The position numbers and the translations under genes are program-made. 64,000 bases of DNA from Mesorhizobium sangaii (GTDB lineage: Bacteria > Pseudomonadota > Alphaproteobacteria > Rhizobiales > Rhizobiaceae): assembly GCF_014207355.1 (NCBI RefSeq), contig NZ_JACHEF010000001.1:62001-126000 (forward strand), in the 5' to 3' direction. This document shows positions 1 through 8,806 of this stretch, piece by piece; within the stretch, counting starts at the first letter, position 1; the number at the start of each line of letters is the position of its first letter. The notes under the pieces were generated by a model that made no database searches, was not told the DNA's origin, and saw only the letters and a program-made list of their open reading frames with translations.

Positions 1-168
1 ATTTCTGGGATAACCTTTTGAAATCCCGATAAAGGCACAATTCCAATAGCTTAGATTTCGGTTTGCGGCTCACTTCTGCTACAACGGCAGAGTAGCGAAC
101 CGCGGTTGGTGATGGTTTCACCGGCTACAGTTCGAAACTTGAGAGTGCGTCAGCCCAGGAAGTGTCGC

Positions 169-921
169 ATGCCGACCGAACCCCGATCACCGCGCCTTGC
201 AGTTCTTATCGACGCCGACAACGCTTCCGCCAAGATCGTCGACCGCCTGTTCGAGGAGATCGCGAAGATTGGCGAAGCCAGCGTCCGCCGCATCTACGGT
301 GACTTTTCAAACGTCCGGTCGAAGGGATGGGCTGATGTCTTGTCAAAGCATGCGATCATCCCGCAGCAGCAATTCGCTAATACCATCGGGAAGAACGCGT
401 CCGATATCACACTGGTGATCGACGCCATGGACCTGCTTCACAGCGGTCGTTTCGATGGTTTTTGCCTGGTCTCTTCCGACAGTGACTTCACCCGGCTTGC
501 TGCACGCATACGCGAACAAGGCGTCGACGTGTTCGGGTTTGGGGAGCAGAAAACTCCGGAGAGTTTCCGGCAAGCATGTCGGCGATTCGTCTACACCGAA
601 AATCTTCTGCGTGGCACCGCAAACACTCACGATAGTGCGCCCGCAGCCAAGCCGCTTCAATTGCCGAGCGCTGCGATGCCCATGCTCAAGAAAGTCATTG
701 GCCAGATGGAAAGTGAGGATGGTTGGGTGCATCTCGGAACCTTCGGACAACAGCTGTCAAACCTGTTTTCAGATTTTGATCCCCGCAGCTACGGTTTCAG
801 CAAGCTGAGTGATCTGGTGAGGAATACAGACGCATTTGAAATCGAAGCTCCGAAGGGCGGAGGCATGCGAATACGGACCAAGCCTACGGCTGGGAAGAAG
901 GTAAAAAACAAAGCCGCTTAG
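169..921 (+). CDS. NYN-domain putative RNase with C-terminal OST-HTH/LOTUS domain
   Basis: A PIN-like NYN domain occupies about residues 8-150. It begins with LAVLIDADNAS, and the acidic motifs DITLVIDAMDLL and LVSSDSDF supply the usual metal-binding aspartates. A winged-helix OST-HTH/LOTUS-like region follows at about residues 170-235 (GWVHLGTFGQQLSNL, YGFSKLSDLV). The family (LabA/DUF88-like) is predicted to cleave RNA, with the LOTUS part binding RNA. I start at the ATG at 169 because the domain begins right after it. Upstream in-frame starts at 106 and 112 would add an arginine-rich, unconserved-looking tail. The tail after the LOTUS domain is lysine-rich. The cellular target cannot be read from context. 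Confidence 0.85.
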   Translation: MPTEPRSPRLAVLIDADNASAKIVDRLFEEIAKIGEASVRRIYGDFSNVRSKGWADVLSKHAIIPQQQFANTIGKNASDITLVIDAMDLLHSGRFDGFCLVSSDSDFTRLAARIREQGVDVFGFGEQKTPESFRQACRRFVYTENLLRGTANTHDSAPAAKPLQLPSAAMPMLKKVIGQMESEDGWVHLGTFGQQLSNLFSDFDPRSYGFSKLSDLVRNTDAFEIEAPKGGGMRIRTKPTAGKKVKNKAA

Positions 922-1046
922 CGATGCCTAGACGGTCATGGGCCCATCGACCCGCCAAGGCGCGTCAGAACATCAAGACCGCCTTTCCACGGGCAGGAGA
1001 TCGAGGCACACTATAGGCCCTTGGTTTCGCCTTCTGGATCACGGCG

Positions 1047-1607
1047 ATGTTGGAAATCCCGGAAGATCGATGCGAGCGCCATCGCCTGTTCAAGGCGATC
1101 GACGATGCGTTCAAGGGCGGCGATTTCGAGGGCCTGGGCGTGGCCTTGGGCGGCTCGCCCTGCTGGTTCGACGAACGCATGCCGTTCGAACTCGGCCTCG
1201 GGCATCCGCTGGAGTATGCAATCTATTGGAGCCCCTTAGGCTTCATCTCAACTTTGCTGAATGCGGGATCGGATCCGAACTATCAGGATCACGGCGGATT
1301 TCCGGCAATCATTGCGGCGCTGTCCACCGACCGGGCCGACAGACTGGAAATCATGCGGGTGCTCATCGAGGGTGGCGCCGATCCCAATATGCGGGGCGTG
1401 AACGACTGGACGCCGCTTCACTATTCGGTGGCCATCCGCAGCGTCGACGCGATCCGCCTGCTTTTGTCGGCGGGCGCCGACCCGGCGCTCGAAACCCGCA
1501 TCGACGACTACAGGACAGCCATCGAGGAAGCCGACATTGCCGGCTTTGAAGCCGGCGCTTCCTTGCTGCGCGATGCGATGGCCAGACGCAACTCTAGCCG
1601 ACGGTGA
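1047..1607 (+). CDS. ankyrin-repeat protein
   Basis: This 186-residue protein has at least two recognisable ankyrin repeats in its second half: the segments around LIEGGADPNMRGVNDWTPLHYS and LLLSAGADPALETR. A weaker repeat precedes them (LLNAGSDPNYQDHGGFPAII). There is no signal peptide or membrane segment, so it should be a cytosolic protein-binding module. No strong ribosome-binding site is visible before the ATG. Partner and role are unknown. Confidence 0.8.
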   Translation: MLEIPEDRCERHRLFKAIDDAFKGGDFEGLGVALGGSPCWFDERMPFELGLGHPLEYAIYWSPLGFISTLLNAGSDPNYQDHGGFPAIIAALSTDRADRLEIMRVLIEGGADPNMRGVNDWTPLHYSVAIRSVDAIRLLLSAGADPALETRIDDYRTAIEEADIAGFEAGASLLRDAMARRNSSRR

Positions 1608-1647
1608 GTTGGGGCATGAGGAAGCCATCGGCGAGCGAGGGCTCGCC

Positions 1648-2175
1648 TCAAACCTTCTTCAGTCCAGCCTTGAAGCGCTTGCCGTTGGCGACGTAATGCG
1701 CGGCCGAGCCGCGCAGTCTGGCAGCGGCCGCCTCGTCAAGCACCCTGATCGCCTTGGCCGGAGAGCCGACGATCAGGGAATTGTCCGGAAATTCCTTGCC
1801 TTCGGTGACCAGAGCGCCGGCGCCAACCAGCGAATTCCTGCCGATCCTGGCGCCGTTTAGCACGATGGCGCCCATGCCGATCAGGCTGTTGTCGCCGATC
1901 GTGCAGCCGTGCAGCAAGGCGCGGTGGCCGATGGTGCAGCCTAGCCCGATGGTCAGCGGAAAGCCCGGATCGGTGTGCATGACCGTGTGTTCCTGCACAT
2001 TGGTGTCAGCACCGATGACGATCGGCTCATTGTCGCCGCGGATGACGGCACCGAACCAGAAGCCGGCATTGCGGCCGACCCGCACGTCGCCGATCAGCGT
2101 CGCATCGGGCGCGATCCAGTTTGAGTCCGCGTCTGCGAAGCTGGGCTCCGTTCCATCGATCGCATAAAGCGGCAT
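1648..2175 (-). CDS. gamma-class carbonic anhydrase family protein
   Basis: A 175-residue left-handed beta-helix (hexapeptide-repeat) protein of the YrdA/CaiE type. The three zinc-ligand histidines of the gamma-carbonic anhydrase family are in place at about H67 (VMHTDPG), H84 (TIGHRA) and H89 (LLHGC). Length is normal for the family. Many members have weak or no CO2 hydratase activity, so carbonic anhydrase activity is likely by homology but not certain. It stands at the head of a short minus-strand pair with the small membrane protein at 2195. Confidence 0.9.
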   Translation of the reverse strand: MPLYAIDGTEPSFADADSNWIAPDATLIGDVRVGRNAGFWFGAVIRGDNEPIVIGADTNVQEHTVMHTDPGFPLTIGLGCTIGHRALLHGCTIGDNSLIGMGAIVLNGARIGRNSLVGAGALVTEGKEFPDNSLIVGSPAKAIRVLDEAAAARLRGSAAHYVANGKRFKAGLKKV

Positions 2176-2194
2176 TTTCGGTCTCCGAATCGTC

Positions 2195-2536
2195 TCAGCC
2201 TGGAAGGCTGGAGCCTAGGAGACCGATCGTCCAGGAGGCAATGGCAAGCACGACGACGCCCAACGCCAACGACCAGGCAATCGCCGTGCAGCCGCAGGAC
2301 ATCAGCGCCAAGGTCGAAATACGGCGCTCACGCCGAGCATCGAGGGCGTCGTTGACCAACATGAAAGGGCCCGCACAAGCGGTGGCGAGCAGCGAACGCA
2401 ACAGATGCGACGGCGACACGTAGGGCTCGGTGAAAGCGACCTTGCGGCCCGACACCAGTTCCATCATCGATCCAGCCAGCCCGCAGGCCGTCACTCCGAC
2501 TACAAAAGCGAATACGGTGAGTTCCAGCGGGCCCAT
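2195..2536 (-). CDS. small membrane protein, function unknown
   Basis: 113 residues starting at MGPLELTVFAF. Hydrophobic stretches lie at about residues 5-25, 45-65 (two parts) and 80-108, suggesting three transmembrane segments. A longer reading to 2698 overlaps the opposite gene and looks non-coding, so the internal ATG is chosen. It ends 20 nt before the start of the carbonic anhydrase-like gene, so the two may be cotranscribed. I do not recognise a family. Confidence 0.6.
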   Translation of the reverse strand: MGPLELTVFAFVVGVTACGLAGSMMELVSGRKVAFTEPYVSPSHLLRSLLATACAGPFMLVNDALDARRERRISTLALMSCGCTAIAWSLALGVVVLAIASWTIGLLGSSLPG

Positions 2537-2660
2537 CTTTACGTTCCATTTACCATGAAATTGCACAGTCGTTCCATGGAAGCTGCAAGAGCCATGCCGT
2601 GCGATGTGTGCCGCCCAAGGACACCCAAAGGCGGACAGCATCCGAGATCCGAGGACTGAG

Positions 2661-3392
2661 ATGAAGCAGGCAGCGATCACCGACGGCCCCCAACTCACCG
2701 TGGTCGACTCCGTTTTGATGAAGCGGGTGTTCTACGCATTCGCGGCGCTGGCGCTGCTGTCGGTAGCGATCAGCCTTGCCGGCAAATGGTTCGGCCATTC
2801 GATCGCCATGGCCGGGTACACCGACGACGCAACGATCCATCAGGTGGTGATCGGCAACAATGTCATCGCCGTGCCGGCCAACGTCATCCGTTTCGCCCAG
2901 GCCCGGCGCGACGGCATTGCCTCGCGGCTCGACCTCTATCTGCGCTATCCGCAGATGGACGGCTACAGCGAGCCGGCGCGCGACGATTTCAATCACATGG
3001 GAGCGAGCAGGAACATCATCTTCCTGTCCTTCGAACAGCAGATGATGTCGCGCGACATGAGCGGCCGCTTCGCGCCGATCTACAGCGCGTTGATCATCCA
3101 ACCCGGCATTGCAGGCCCCGGCGGCACGACGGTGTACCGCTTCAATGAGAAATCAGGCTACCTGAACGAGGTGCTGGTTGTCGGCAAGCGCCCTGGCAAG
3201 GACCCGTTCGTGGCCCGCTGCCTGAGCGGTCCGAGTGCCGAGGAATCGCTGGCGCCCTGCGAGCGCGACATCCAGGTCGGCGACGAGCTCAGCCTCACCT
3301 ATCGTTTCCCCAGGGAGTTCCTGGGTGATTGGCAAGCGCTCGACGCGGCAATCGCCGGCGAAGCCGCGCGCCTCCTGAAAACAAGACATTAG
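2661..3392 (+). CDS. conserved single-pass membrane protein, function unknown
   Basis: 243 residues. One transmembrane helix near residues 20-40 (VFYAFAALALLSVAISLAG) is followed by a long soluble domain that should face the periplasm. The ATG at 2661 follows a GAGGACTGAG ribosome-binding site. The upstream in-frame start at 2604 overlaps the divergent gene. The ectodomain has two cysteines close together (VARCLSGPSAEESLAPCERD) that may form a disulfide. No family is recognised with confidence. Confidence 0.7.
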   Translation: MKQAAITDGPQLTVVDSVLMKRVFYAFAALALLSVAISLAGKWFGHSIAMAGYTDDATIHQVVIGNNVIAVPANVIRFAQARRDGIASRLDLYLRYPQMDGYSEPARDDFNHMGASRNIIFLSFEQQMMSRDMSGRFAPIYSALIIQPGIAGPGGTTVYRFNEKSGYLNEVLVVGKRPGKDPFVARCLSGPSAEESLAPCERDIQVGDELSLTYRFPREFLGDWQALDAAIAGEAARLLKTRH

Positions 3393-3454
3393 GAGGGAAA
3401 TCGGGCTGGCCGGCCGCATTCGAAGCGGAGCCGGCCGAGCGCAGGATTGCTGGC

Positions 3455-3658
3455 TCAGGCCAGGTCGATGTCGAGGATCGCCATCGAAAAATTGTAGTCG
3501 CCGTCGTCCTCGTCCTTGAAGACGATGCCGAGAAACTCGTCGCCGACATAGACCTCGGCCGAATCTTCCTTGCGCGGCCGTGCCTTGACCTCGAGCTTGG
3601 GGTTCTGGAAGACGCGTTTGAAATAGGCGTCCAGCTTTCTGATTTCGTCCGGCTTCAA
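3455..3658 (-). CDS. DUF3126 family protein (TTG start)
   Basis: A 67-residue cytosolic protein that matches the usual DUF3126 length and pattern: KPDEIRKLDAYFKRVF, PRKEDSAEVYVGDEF, and the end AILDIDLA. No ATG is in frame near the domain start. A TTG at 3658, preceded by GGAGAAGAC, is the natural start. The longer open frame upstream is non-conserved. It lies downstream of cysE on the same strand, an arrangement I recall in other rhizobia. Function is unknown. Confidence 0.85.
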   Translation of the reverse strand: MKPDEIRKLDAYFKRVFQNPKLEVKARPRKEDSAEVYVGDEFLGIVFKDEDDGDYNFSMAILDIDLA

Positions 3659-3810
3659 CAGTCTTCTCCGATCATCGGGCTTGCTCGTTCGAACGCGCTT
3701 CTGGCACGTCGACAATGGCGATGTAAAGGCAAGCGGCCCGATAACACGGGAACAACCGCCCGCTCCGTCCCACGGCCGGCAACCGGCCGCAGGCAGCGGG
3801 CAGATGAAAA

Positions 3811-4659
3811 TCAGATGTCGAAGCTGACGACCTGATCCATCGTCTGCGACGGCAGAAGCTGGTCCATCTGGCGCGACGGCTGATCGCAGCCGGTCTCGCC
3901 GACGACGCGGGCCGGCACGCCGGCAACCGTCTTGTTGTGCGGTACGGGCGACAGCACCACCGAACCTGCCGCGATCTTCGAGCAATGGCCGATTTCGATG
4001 TTGCCGAGGATCTTGGCGCCGGCCCCGATCAGCACGCCGTAGCGGATCTTGGGGTGACGGTCGCCGCCGGCCTTGCCGGTGCCGCCCAGCGTCACGCCGT
4101 GCAGGATCGACACATCATCCTCGATGACCGCGGTCTCGCCGACGACGAGGCCGGTGGCGTGGTCGATGAAGATGCCCTTGCCGATGCGAGCGGCCGGGTT
4201 GATGTCGGTCTGGAAGACCGAGGACGAGCGGCTCTGGAGATAGAGCGCGAAATCCTTGCGGCCCTGCTTCCAAAGCCAATGCGCCAGCCGATGGGTCTGG
4301 ATGGCGTGGAAGCCCTTGAAATACAGCACCGGCATGATGAATCGGTCGCAGGCCGGATCACGGTCGTAATAGGCTTGGATGTCGACGCGCACGGTCGTCG
4401 GCCAATCCTTGTCGTCGGCCAGCATCGACTTGAAGGTCTGGCGGATGAGATCGGAGCCGATGTCCTGATGGTCGAGCCGCTCGGCCAGCCGATGGATGAC
4501 CGCCTCTTCCAGGCTGTCCTGGTTGAGGATGGTCGAATAGAGGAACGCGGCAAGCAGCGGGTCTCGGTTGACCGCCTCCATGGCCTCGTCGCGGATCGAG
4601 CGCCAGATCGGATCGACCGGCTGCAACGCGCTCTGTCGGGAAATGCTGATGCTGTTCAT
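3811..4659 (-). CDS. cysE: serine O-acetyltransferase
   Basis: Transfers acetyl from acetyl-CoA to L-serine, the first step of cysteine synthesis. The protein has 282 residues: an N-terminal helical domain (VDPIWRSIRDEA, AAFLYSTILNQ) and a C-terminal hexapeptide-repeat beta-helix. The catalytic region DINPAARIGKGIFIDHATG and the glycine-rich loop GGTGKAGGDRHPKI are intact. The ATG at 4659 is chosen because the family start (M-S-I-S then VDPIW) fits it. The frame to 4719 adds only a polar tail. The DUF3126 gene follows 152 nt downstream. Confidence 0.95.
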   Translation of the reverse strand: MNSISISRQSALQPVDPIWRSIRDEAMEAVNRDPLLAAFLYSTILNQDSLEEAVIHRLAERLDHQDIGSDLIRQTFKSMLADDKDWPTTVRVDIQAYYDRDPACDRFIMPVLYFKGFHAIQTHRLAHWLWKQGRKDFALYLQSRSSSVFQTDINPAARIGKGIFIDHATGLVVGETAVIEDDVSILHGVTLGGTGKAGGDRHPKIRYGVLIGAGAKILGNIEIGHCSKIAAGSVVLSPVPHNKTVAGVPARVVGETGCDQPSRQMDQLLPSQTMDQVVSFDI

Positions 4660-4804
4660 TGCCGTCTCGTCCTGCGTCCTGCCGGGCTGGCCTGTTGTGC
4701 TCGCCTTGTCTGGCCGCACATATAAGCCAGATCATAGCACGATTGAACTCAATTTTCCTTAGTGCAATGTCAAATGGATTTGGTTCGCGGGAATTCAAGC
4801 GGCC

Positions 4805-4861
4805 ATGGAAAACGAACCCTTGATCGGCAATGCGCCGAACGGGCGAACCTCCCGCGCTTGA
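4805..4861 (+). other. 18-codon ORF whose first 22 nt copy the start of the HD-domain gene at 5784
   Basis: From the ATG at 4805, 22 nt match the first 22 nt of the gene at 5784 with a single synonymous C/T difference; after that the sequences diverge. The frame closes after 18 codons. It may be a relic of a duplicated gene start or a short leader ORF. It lies in the 278-nt gap between cysE and the VOC gene. I do not regard it as a confident gene. Confidence 0.3.
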
Positions 4862-4937
4862 GCGCGCGGAAGGTCAGGTGGCCGGCGGGCCTGATTTCAC
4901 CGCGACATCGATGACACCGCGATACCGTGGCCGCTGG

Positions 4938-5576
4938 TCACGTCGGCAGCGGCTTGCCGGCCTGTTCCGCCACCATGTATTCGGCATACCAGTCGGGCCA
5001 GTTCTCATCGCGCTGTCCGCCGGTCCGCGTCTCGTGTTCGCCATGCGCGGCCGCCGCACGCCGCAGCGCGGCAGCAAGCTCGGTCGACGAGGTGAATGTC
5101 GTGTCGTGGGCATCGACGCGCCCAGGCAATCGCTGGGTGATCTCCTGCAGCAGCCAGCTGTTGCCGTCCGGGTCGCTGAACGAGGCAAAGGAGGAATAAC
5201 TGCGGCCCTCCGGATGCCTGCCGCTGATCGGCGGCTGCCCAGGGCCCGCACGGTGAAACACTTCGCTCGCATCGACCCCGCGCGCCACCAGTTCGGCACG
5301 TGCCGCTACGATATCGGACACCACGAGATAAAGTCCCTTTGCCGAGCCTGGCGCGGCGGTCGTGAGGCCCTTGCCAAAATGGATCGAGCATGGCGAACCC
5401 GGAGGCGTGAACTGCACGACACGAAAAGCATCGCCAACGACGAAGTCGGCATCGAGCCTCCAGCCCAGGCCACCATAAAAACGCTTGGCCCGATCGGCAT
5501 CCGAAACGGAAATGATGACGGCCTCCAGCTTCATGTCGATAGTCCCCGGTCGAAGGGTCTCGGTTGCGGTGGTCAT
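4938..5576 (-). CDS. VOC (glyoxalase/bleomycin-resistance fold) protein with C-terminal extension
   Basis: The first 130 residues form a vicinal-oxygen-chelate domain (MKLEAVIISVSDADRAKRFY, FASFSDPDGNSWLLQEI). About 65 extra residues follow, ending in a segment (DENWPDWYAEYMVAEQAGKPLP) seen in other rhizobial VOC proteins. Substrate is unknown. The protein could equally start at the internal MKLEAVII (residue 15), since the first 14 residues are loosely built. It stands alone between convergent and divergent neighbours. Confidence 0.8.
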   Translation of the reverse strand: MTTATETLRPGTIDMKLEAVIISVSDADRAKRFYGGLGWRLDADFVVGDAFRVVQFTPPGSPCSIHFGKGLTTAAPGSAKGLYLVVSDIVAARAELVARGVDASEVFHRAGPGQPPISGRHPEGRSYSSFASFSDPDGNSWLLQEITQRLPGRVDAHDTTFTSSTELAAALRRAAAAHGEHETRTGGQRDENWPDWYAEYMVAEQAGKPLPT

Positions 5577-5783
5577 GTCAGGCTCCTTGGGTTTGAGTGC
5601 TTTGAAAAATTACAAGATGCGTCCGAGCGGGTGACCGCGTGGATCCTGCTCATGCCAAGGAGCTTCCCGCCATCATGCGATTTGGTCAATTGGGTACGGC
5701 ACCATGGCTCCCCGCCGCCTTCCGCCGTGCCGCGTTTTGGCCCAGAATGCCGGGATTATTTTATTGGGTGATAGTGACGCCGC

Positions 5784-6455
5784 ATGGAAAACGAACCTTT
5801 GATCGATGAGCCGCTGAAACGCGAGCTTTCAGCGCTCTACGCCGCGCAAGACCGCCACTATCACAACCTTGCCCATATCGAGGCGATGCTGGCGCTGGCG
5901 GGCGACTATCGAGTGTTGCTCGGCGATCCCGAAGCCGTCGAAGCGGCGATCTGGTTCCATGACGCCATCTATGACAGCAAGGCCAAGGACAACGAGGCGC
6001 AAAGTGCCGCCCTTGCCGAGCAAAAGCTGGCGGGCCGCGCTGAAACCGCGCGCCTCGACCGCATCTCAGCGATGATCGTCGCCACCGCCACGCACCAGCT
6101 GCCGTCGTTCGACGACGCGACGGCAGTACGGGACGTGCTGCCGTCGTTCGACGACGCGACGGCAGTACGGGACGCCGGTCTTTTCCTCGACATGGATTTG
6201 TCGATCCTGGGGGCTCAGCCGGATGCCTTCGATGCGTATGAGCGCGCCGTCCGGCGCGAATATCACTGGGTCGAGGAGCCGATGTGGCGGGCCGGCCGCA
6301 GCGCGGTCCTGAAGAATTTCCTCGCCCGCCCGCATATCTTCCACACCGAAGCGTTTCGCCAGCGTTTCGAGCCTCAGGCTCGACTGAACATGGCGCGGTC
6401 GTTGGAGGCCCTTACGCCTCCGCCGCCGTCCGCTCAGAGCGGATTTTCGGCATAG
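5784..6455 (+). CDS. predicted HD-superfamily metal-dependent phosphohydrolase with internal 13-residue duplication
   Basis: 223 residues. HD-like motifs are visible: the start region RHYHNLAHIEAML, AAIWFHDAIYDSKAKDNE (HD pair), and later LFLDMDLSILG. The family is annotated as a predicted metal-dependent HD phosphohydrolase; the substrate is unknown. A 39-nt in-frame tandem duplication at 6099-6176 repeats LPSFDDATAVRD exactly. The motif sits between two helices near the metal site, so it may lengthen a loop. The tail after residue 205 is proline-rich. Confidence 0.85.
   Translation: MENEPLIDEPLKRELSALYAAQDRHYHNLAHIEAMLALAGDYRVLLGDPEAVEAAIWFHDAIYDSKAKDNEAQSAALAEQKLAGRAETARLDRISAMIVATATHQLPSFDDATAVRDVLPSFDDATAVRDAGLFLDMDLSILGAQPDAFDAYERAVRREYHWVEEPMWRAGRSAVLKNFLARPHIFHTEAFRQRFEPQARLNMARSLEALTPPPPSAQSGFSA
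6099..6176 (+). repeat. 39-bp in-frame tandem duplication
   Basis: Two adjacent 39-nt units (6099-6137 and 6138-6176) differ only in their last two bases (GTG versus GCC codon). Each encodes LPSFDDATAVRD plus V or A. The near identity implies a recent duplication or an assembly artefact. Confidence 0.95.
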
Positions 6456-7201
6456 AACTCCAGCACACGTTGCTTGAAGGTCTTGTCCCCGACCGCCAGC
6501 ATATGGTCCCGACCCTCGATGTGGAAGGCCCTGGCGTTCGGCATCAATGCCGCGAGTTCATCGGGCGAGCCGCCAATGTCGTCCGTCGTGCCGACGGCGA
6601 TCAGCGTCGGCTGGGCAATGCGCGCAAGATCGTCCTCGCTCAGCAATTCTCGCGACCTGGCGATACAGGCGGCCAAGGCCCGGCGGTCGCTGCGGGTCTG
6701 GTCGGCGAAGGCGCGAAACGATCGGCCGCGCGGATTGCTGGTCGTGGCAGGATCGTCGGCGAGCAGGGCTGCGGCGATCGGATCCCAATCGCCGACGCCG
6801 TCGATCATGCCGATGCCAAGCCCGCCGAAGACCAGCGTCGCCACCTTGTCCGGATCGGACAGGGCCAGGAACGCCGCAATGCGCGCGCCCATCGAATAGC
6901 CCATCACGTGGGCGCGTTCGATGCCGAGATGGCCAAGCAAGGCGGCGGCATCAGAAGCCATCTTGACCGGCGTGTAGTCGGCCTCGTCATAACTTTTCGA
7001 CGACGAGCCGTGGCCGCGATTGTCGAAAGCGATGGCGCGGTAACCGGCATCGTTCAGCGTCTTGAACCAGCCCGGCGATACCCAATTGACATAATGGCTA
7101 GAGGCAAAGCCATGGATCATGAGCACCGGATCGCCCTTGCCCGACGCCGGCTGGCGGTCGAGGAAGGCAAGATCGAAGCCGTCATGGGTGAAAACCTGCA
7201 T
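6434..7201 (-). CDS. alpha/beta-fold hydrolase
   Basis: 255 residues with the classic fold: oxyanion motif MIHGFASS, nucleophile elbow GYSMGARIA (Ser), and late acid/histidine region GTTDDIGGSPDE and EGRDHMLAV. It is cytosolic, and I see no signal peptide. The ATG at 7201 has an AGGCGGGA-like site upstream. A TTG at 7225 would overlap the preceding DUF192 stop codon. Its tail overlaps the convergent HD gene by 22 nt. It follows the DUF192 gene closely, so the two are probably one transcript. Substrate is unknown. Confidence 0.85.
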   Translation of the reverse strand: MQVFTHDGFDLAFLDRQPASGKGDPVLMIHGFASSHYVNWVSPGWFKTLNDAGYRAIAFDNRGHGSSSKSYDEADYTPVKMASDAAALLGHLGIERAHVMGYSMGARIAAFLALSDPDKVATLVFGGLGIGMIDGVGDWDPIAAALLADDPATTSNPRGRSFRAFADQTRSDRRALAACIARSRELLSEDDLARIAQPTLIAVGTTDDIGGSPDELAALMPNARAFHIEGRDHMLAVGDKTFKQRVLEFYAENPL

Positions 7202-7221
7202 CAGCGATCCCGCCTGCGCAC

Positions 7222-7785
7222 TCAACCGGCACCGCCGTTGGGCGCATCGCCATTGTTGGATGGCGGCACGCCCGGACCAGACACCGTGCCAACGGCCGGA
7301 TGGCGCAACAGGTCGCCATACTCGATGCCATTCCTGGCTGCGGTGCCAGCTTTCAGCTCGAGCACGAAACGCACCGGCACGCCAGGCGAAATGATGGCCT
7401 CGGATAGCGGCTCGCCGTGCTTGATCGCCCGGATCTTGCCATCCTGGCCCACAAAGATCAGATCAAGCGGCATCGGGGTGTTCTGCATCCAGAAGCCAAC
7501 CTGCTGCTGGATATCGAAAACGAACAACATGCCATGGTCGTCCGCCATGTCCTGACGGTACATCAGCCCGGCCTCGCGCTCAGCGGCTGTGTTGGCGACT
7601 TCGATGGAAAAAGAACGATCGCCGCCTTTCGTCACCACAACCAGCGGCGCCGGATCGACCGGAAGGATCATCGCCCGGCTGTCGGCCGCGGTCGGCCGGT
7701 CGGAATAGAAGTAAGCACCCGCGGCCACGACCACGGCGACAATGGCGCACACCAAACCCGCGGTCAGCCAGTTCCTGTGAGCCAT
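7222..7785 (-). CDS. DUF192 family exported protein
   Basis: 187 residues with an N-terminal membrane anchor or signal (about residues 7-27), then a DUF192 domain. Visible motifs are VEVANTAAEREAGLMYR-like text, MLFVFDIQQQVGFWMQNTPMPLDLIFV and a C-terminal ELKAGTAARNGI block. DUF192 proteins are small beta-barrels of unclear role, often exported. The last 25 residues are glycine/proline-rich and probably disordered. Together with the hydrolase at 6434 it likely forms a two-gene operon. Confidence 0.85.
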   Translation of the reverse strand: MAHRNWLTAGLVCAIVAVVVAAGAYFYSDRPTAADSRAMILPVDPAPLVVVTKGGDRSFSIEVANTAAEREAGLMYRQDMADDHGMLFVFDIQQQVGFWMQNTPMPLDLIFVGQDGKIRAIKHGEPLSEAIISPGVPVRFVLELKAGTAARNGIEYGDLLRHPAVGTVSGPGVPPSNNGDAPNGGAG

Positions 7786-7867
7786 TCGCCATCCTCGACC
7801 GGAAAACGTCCTGGAGCGCGCCGCCTCGGGTCAGCCCCGTGGGCATGCTTTCGGGCGACATGCATTA

Positions 7868-7938
7868 GACCATGATCCCCAAAAGTGGAACCCGATTTTC
7901 TCGGACAAACGGAAACCGTTTGTCCAGAGATCATGGTC
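7868..7938. repeat. palindromic intergenic element with nested hairpins
   Basis: Two perfect nested 10-bp inverted repeats: outer GACCATGATC/GATCATGGTC (7868-7877, 7929-7938) and inner GGACAAACGG/CCGTTTGTCC (7903-7912, 7916-7925, loop AAA). The left part CCCAAAAGTGGA recurs in another gap at about 30790, so this is a member of a dispersed rhizobial-type repeat. It lies between the divergently ending cold-shock gene and the DUF192 start. Confidence 0.85.
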
Positions 7939-8000
7939 AAACAAAGAGGAGATGGAGCGCCATCCCGATCGGTCGGGATGGGCCACTTTGGGCGACTGAT

Positions 8001-8597
8001 TTAGTGCGAGACCGGCAAGGTCCCCATGTCGGGGTGAATCTCGGCGGCCATAAGGCCTTTGTCGCCGCGCCCAAAACGAACCAGCACGACTTGCCCAGGC
8101 CGAAGCTCGGTGATGCCGTAACGGCGCAAGGTCTCCATGTGGACGAAGATGTCCTCGGTGCCCTCGCCGCGGGTGAGAAAACCAAACCCCTTGGTGCGGT
8201 TGAACCATTTCACCAAAGCGCGCTCGAGGCCGCTTTCCGGCGTCACCGCGATATGGGTGCGCTGCTCCTGCATTTCGGCCGGATGGACTGCGGTGGTGAC
8301 GTCCATGGAGAGCACCCGGAAGGCCTGCAATCCGCGATCGCCATGCTTGACGAGGCAGACCACACGCGCGCCCTCCAGGGCAGTTTGGAAGCCGTCTTTT
8401 CGAAGACATGTCACATGGAGGAGGATGTCGCCGGATATGCCGTCATCCGGAAGGATGAAACCGTAGCCCTTGGCCACATCGAACCATTTGATGGCGCCGG
8501 CAATTTCGAGCAGATCGGCGGCGTCGCCGCCTTCGTCACGATGCAAGGCGTCGCCAAGGGTTCCGTTCCGCCCCGTCAAAGAGGCCTTTTCCCCCAT
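8001..8597 (-). CDS. two-domain cold-shock protein
   Basis: 198 residues with two cold-shock domains. The first (about residues 25-90: [34 protein letters not shown]) and the second (about 125-190: [33 protein letters not shown]) both keep RNP1/RNP2-type aromatic residues. Double-CSD proteins are typical of Rhizobiales; they bind single-stranded nucleic acid and are thought to act as RNA chaperones. The ATG at 8597 has a GGGGG site about 8 nt upstream. The longer frame to 8729 lacks one. Confidence 0.9.
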   Translation of the reverse strand: MGEKASLTGRNGTLGDALHRDEGGDAADLLEIAGAIKWFDVAKGYGFILPDDGISGDILLHVTCLRKDGFQTALEGARVVCLVKHGDRGLQAFRVLSMDVTTAVHPAEMQEQRTHIAVTPESGLERALVKWFNRTKGFGFLTRGEGTEDIFVHMETLRRYGITELRPGQVVLVRFGRGDKGLMAAEIHPDMGTLPVSH

Positions 8598-8806
8598 AAG
8601 AATGCCCCCATATTTTTCAAGAAACACCGCAACTGATTCTTGACACCAGATTAACACCGCGGCTTCCGGTGTGTGCAAGACCTGACGTGCCTTTTTTGGG
8701 GGAATACCGGATTTGTTCTTTGCCGGCATTGCGCAGTGCCGAACGATTGCCCTTTGAACGGGTCGACCCTATGTTGCGCCGCAACGCAATTCATCGAGGA
8801 AATCAC

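Noticed and set aside
938..1549. 203-residue plus-strand frame over the ankyrin gene
   Set aside because: Arg/Gly-rich alternative frame of the ankyrin protein.
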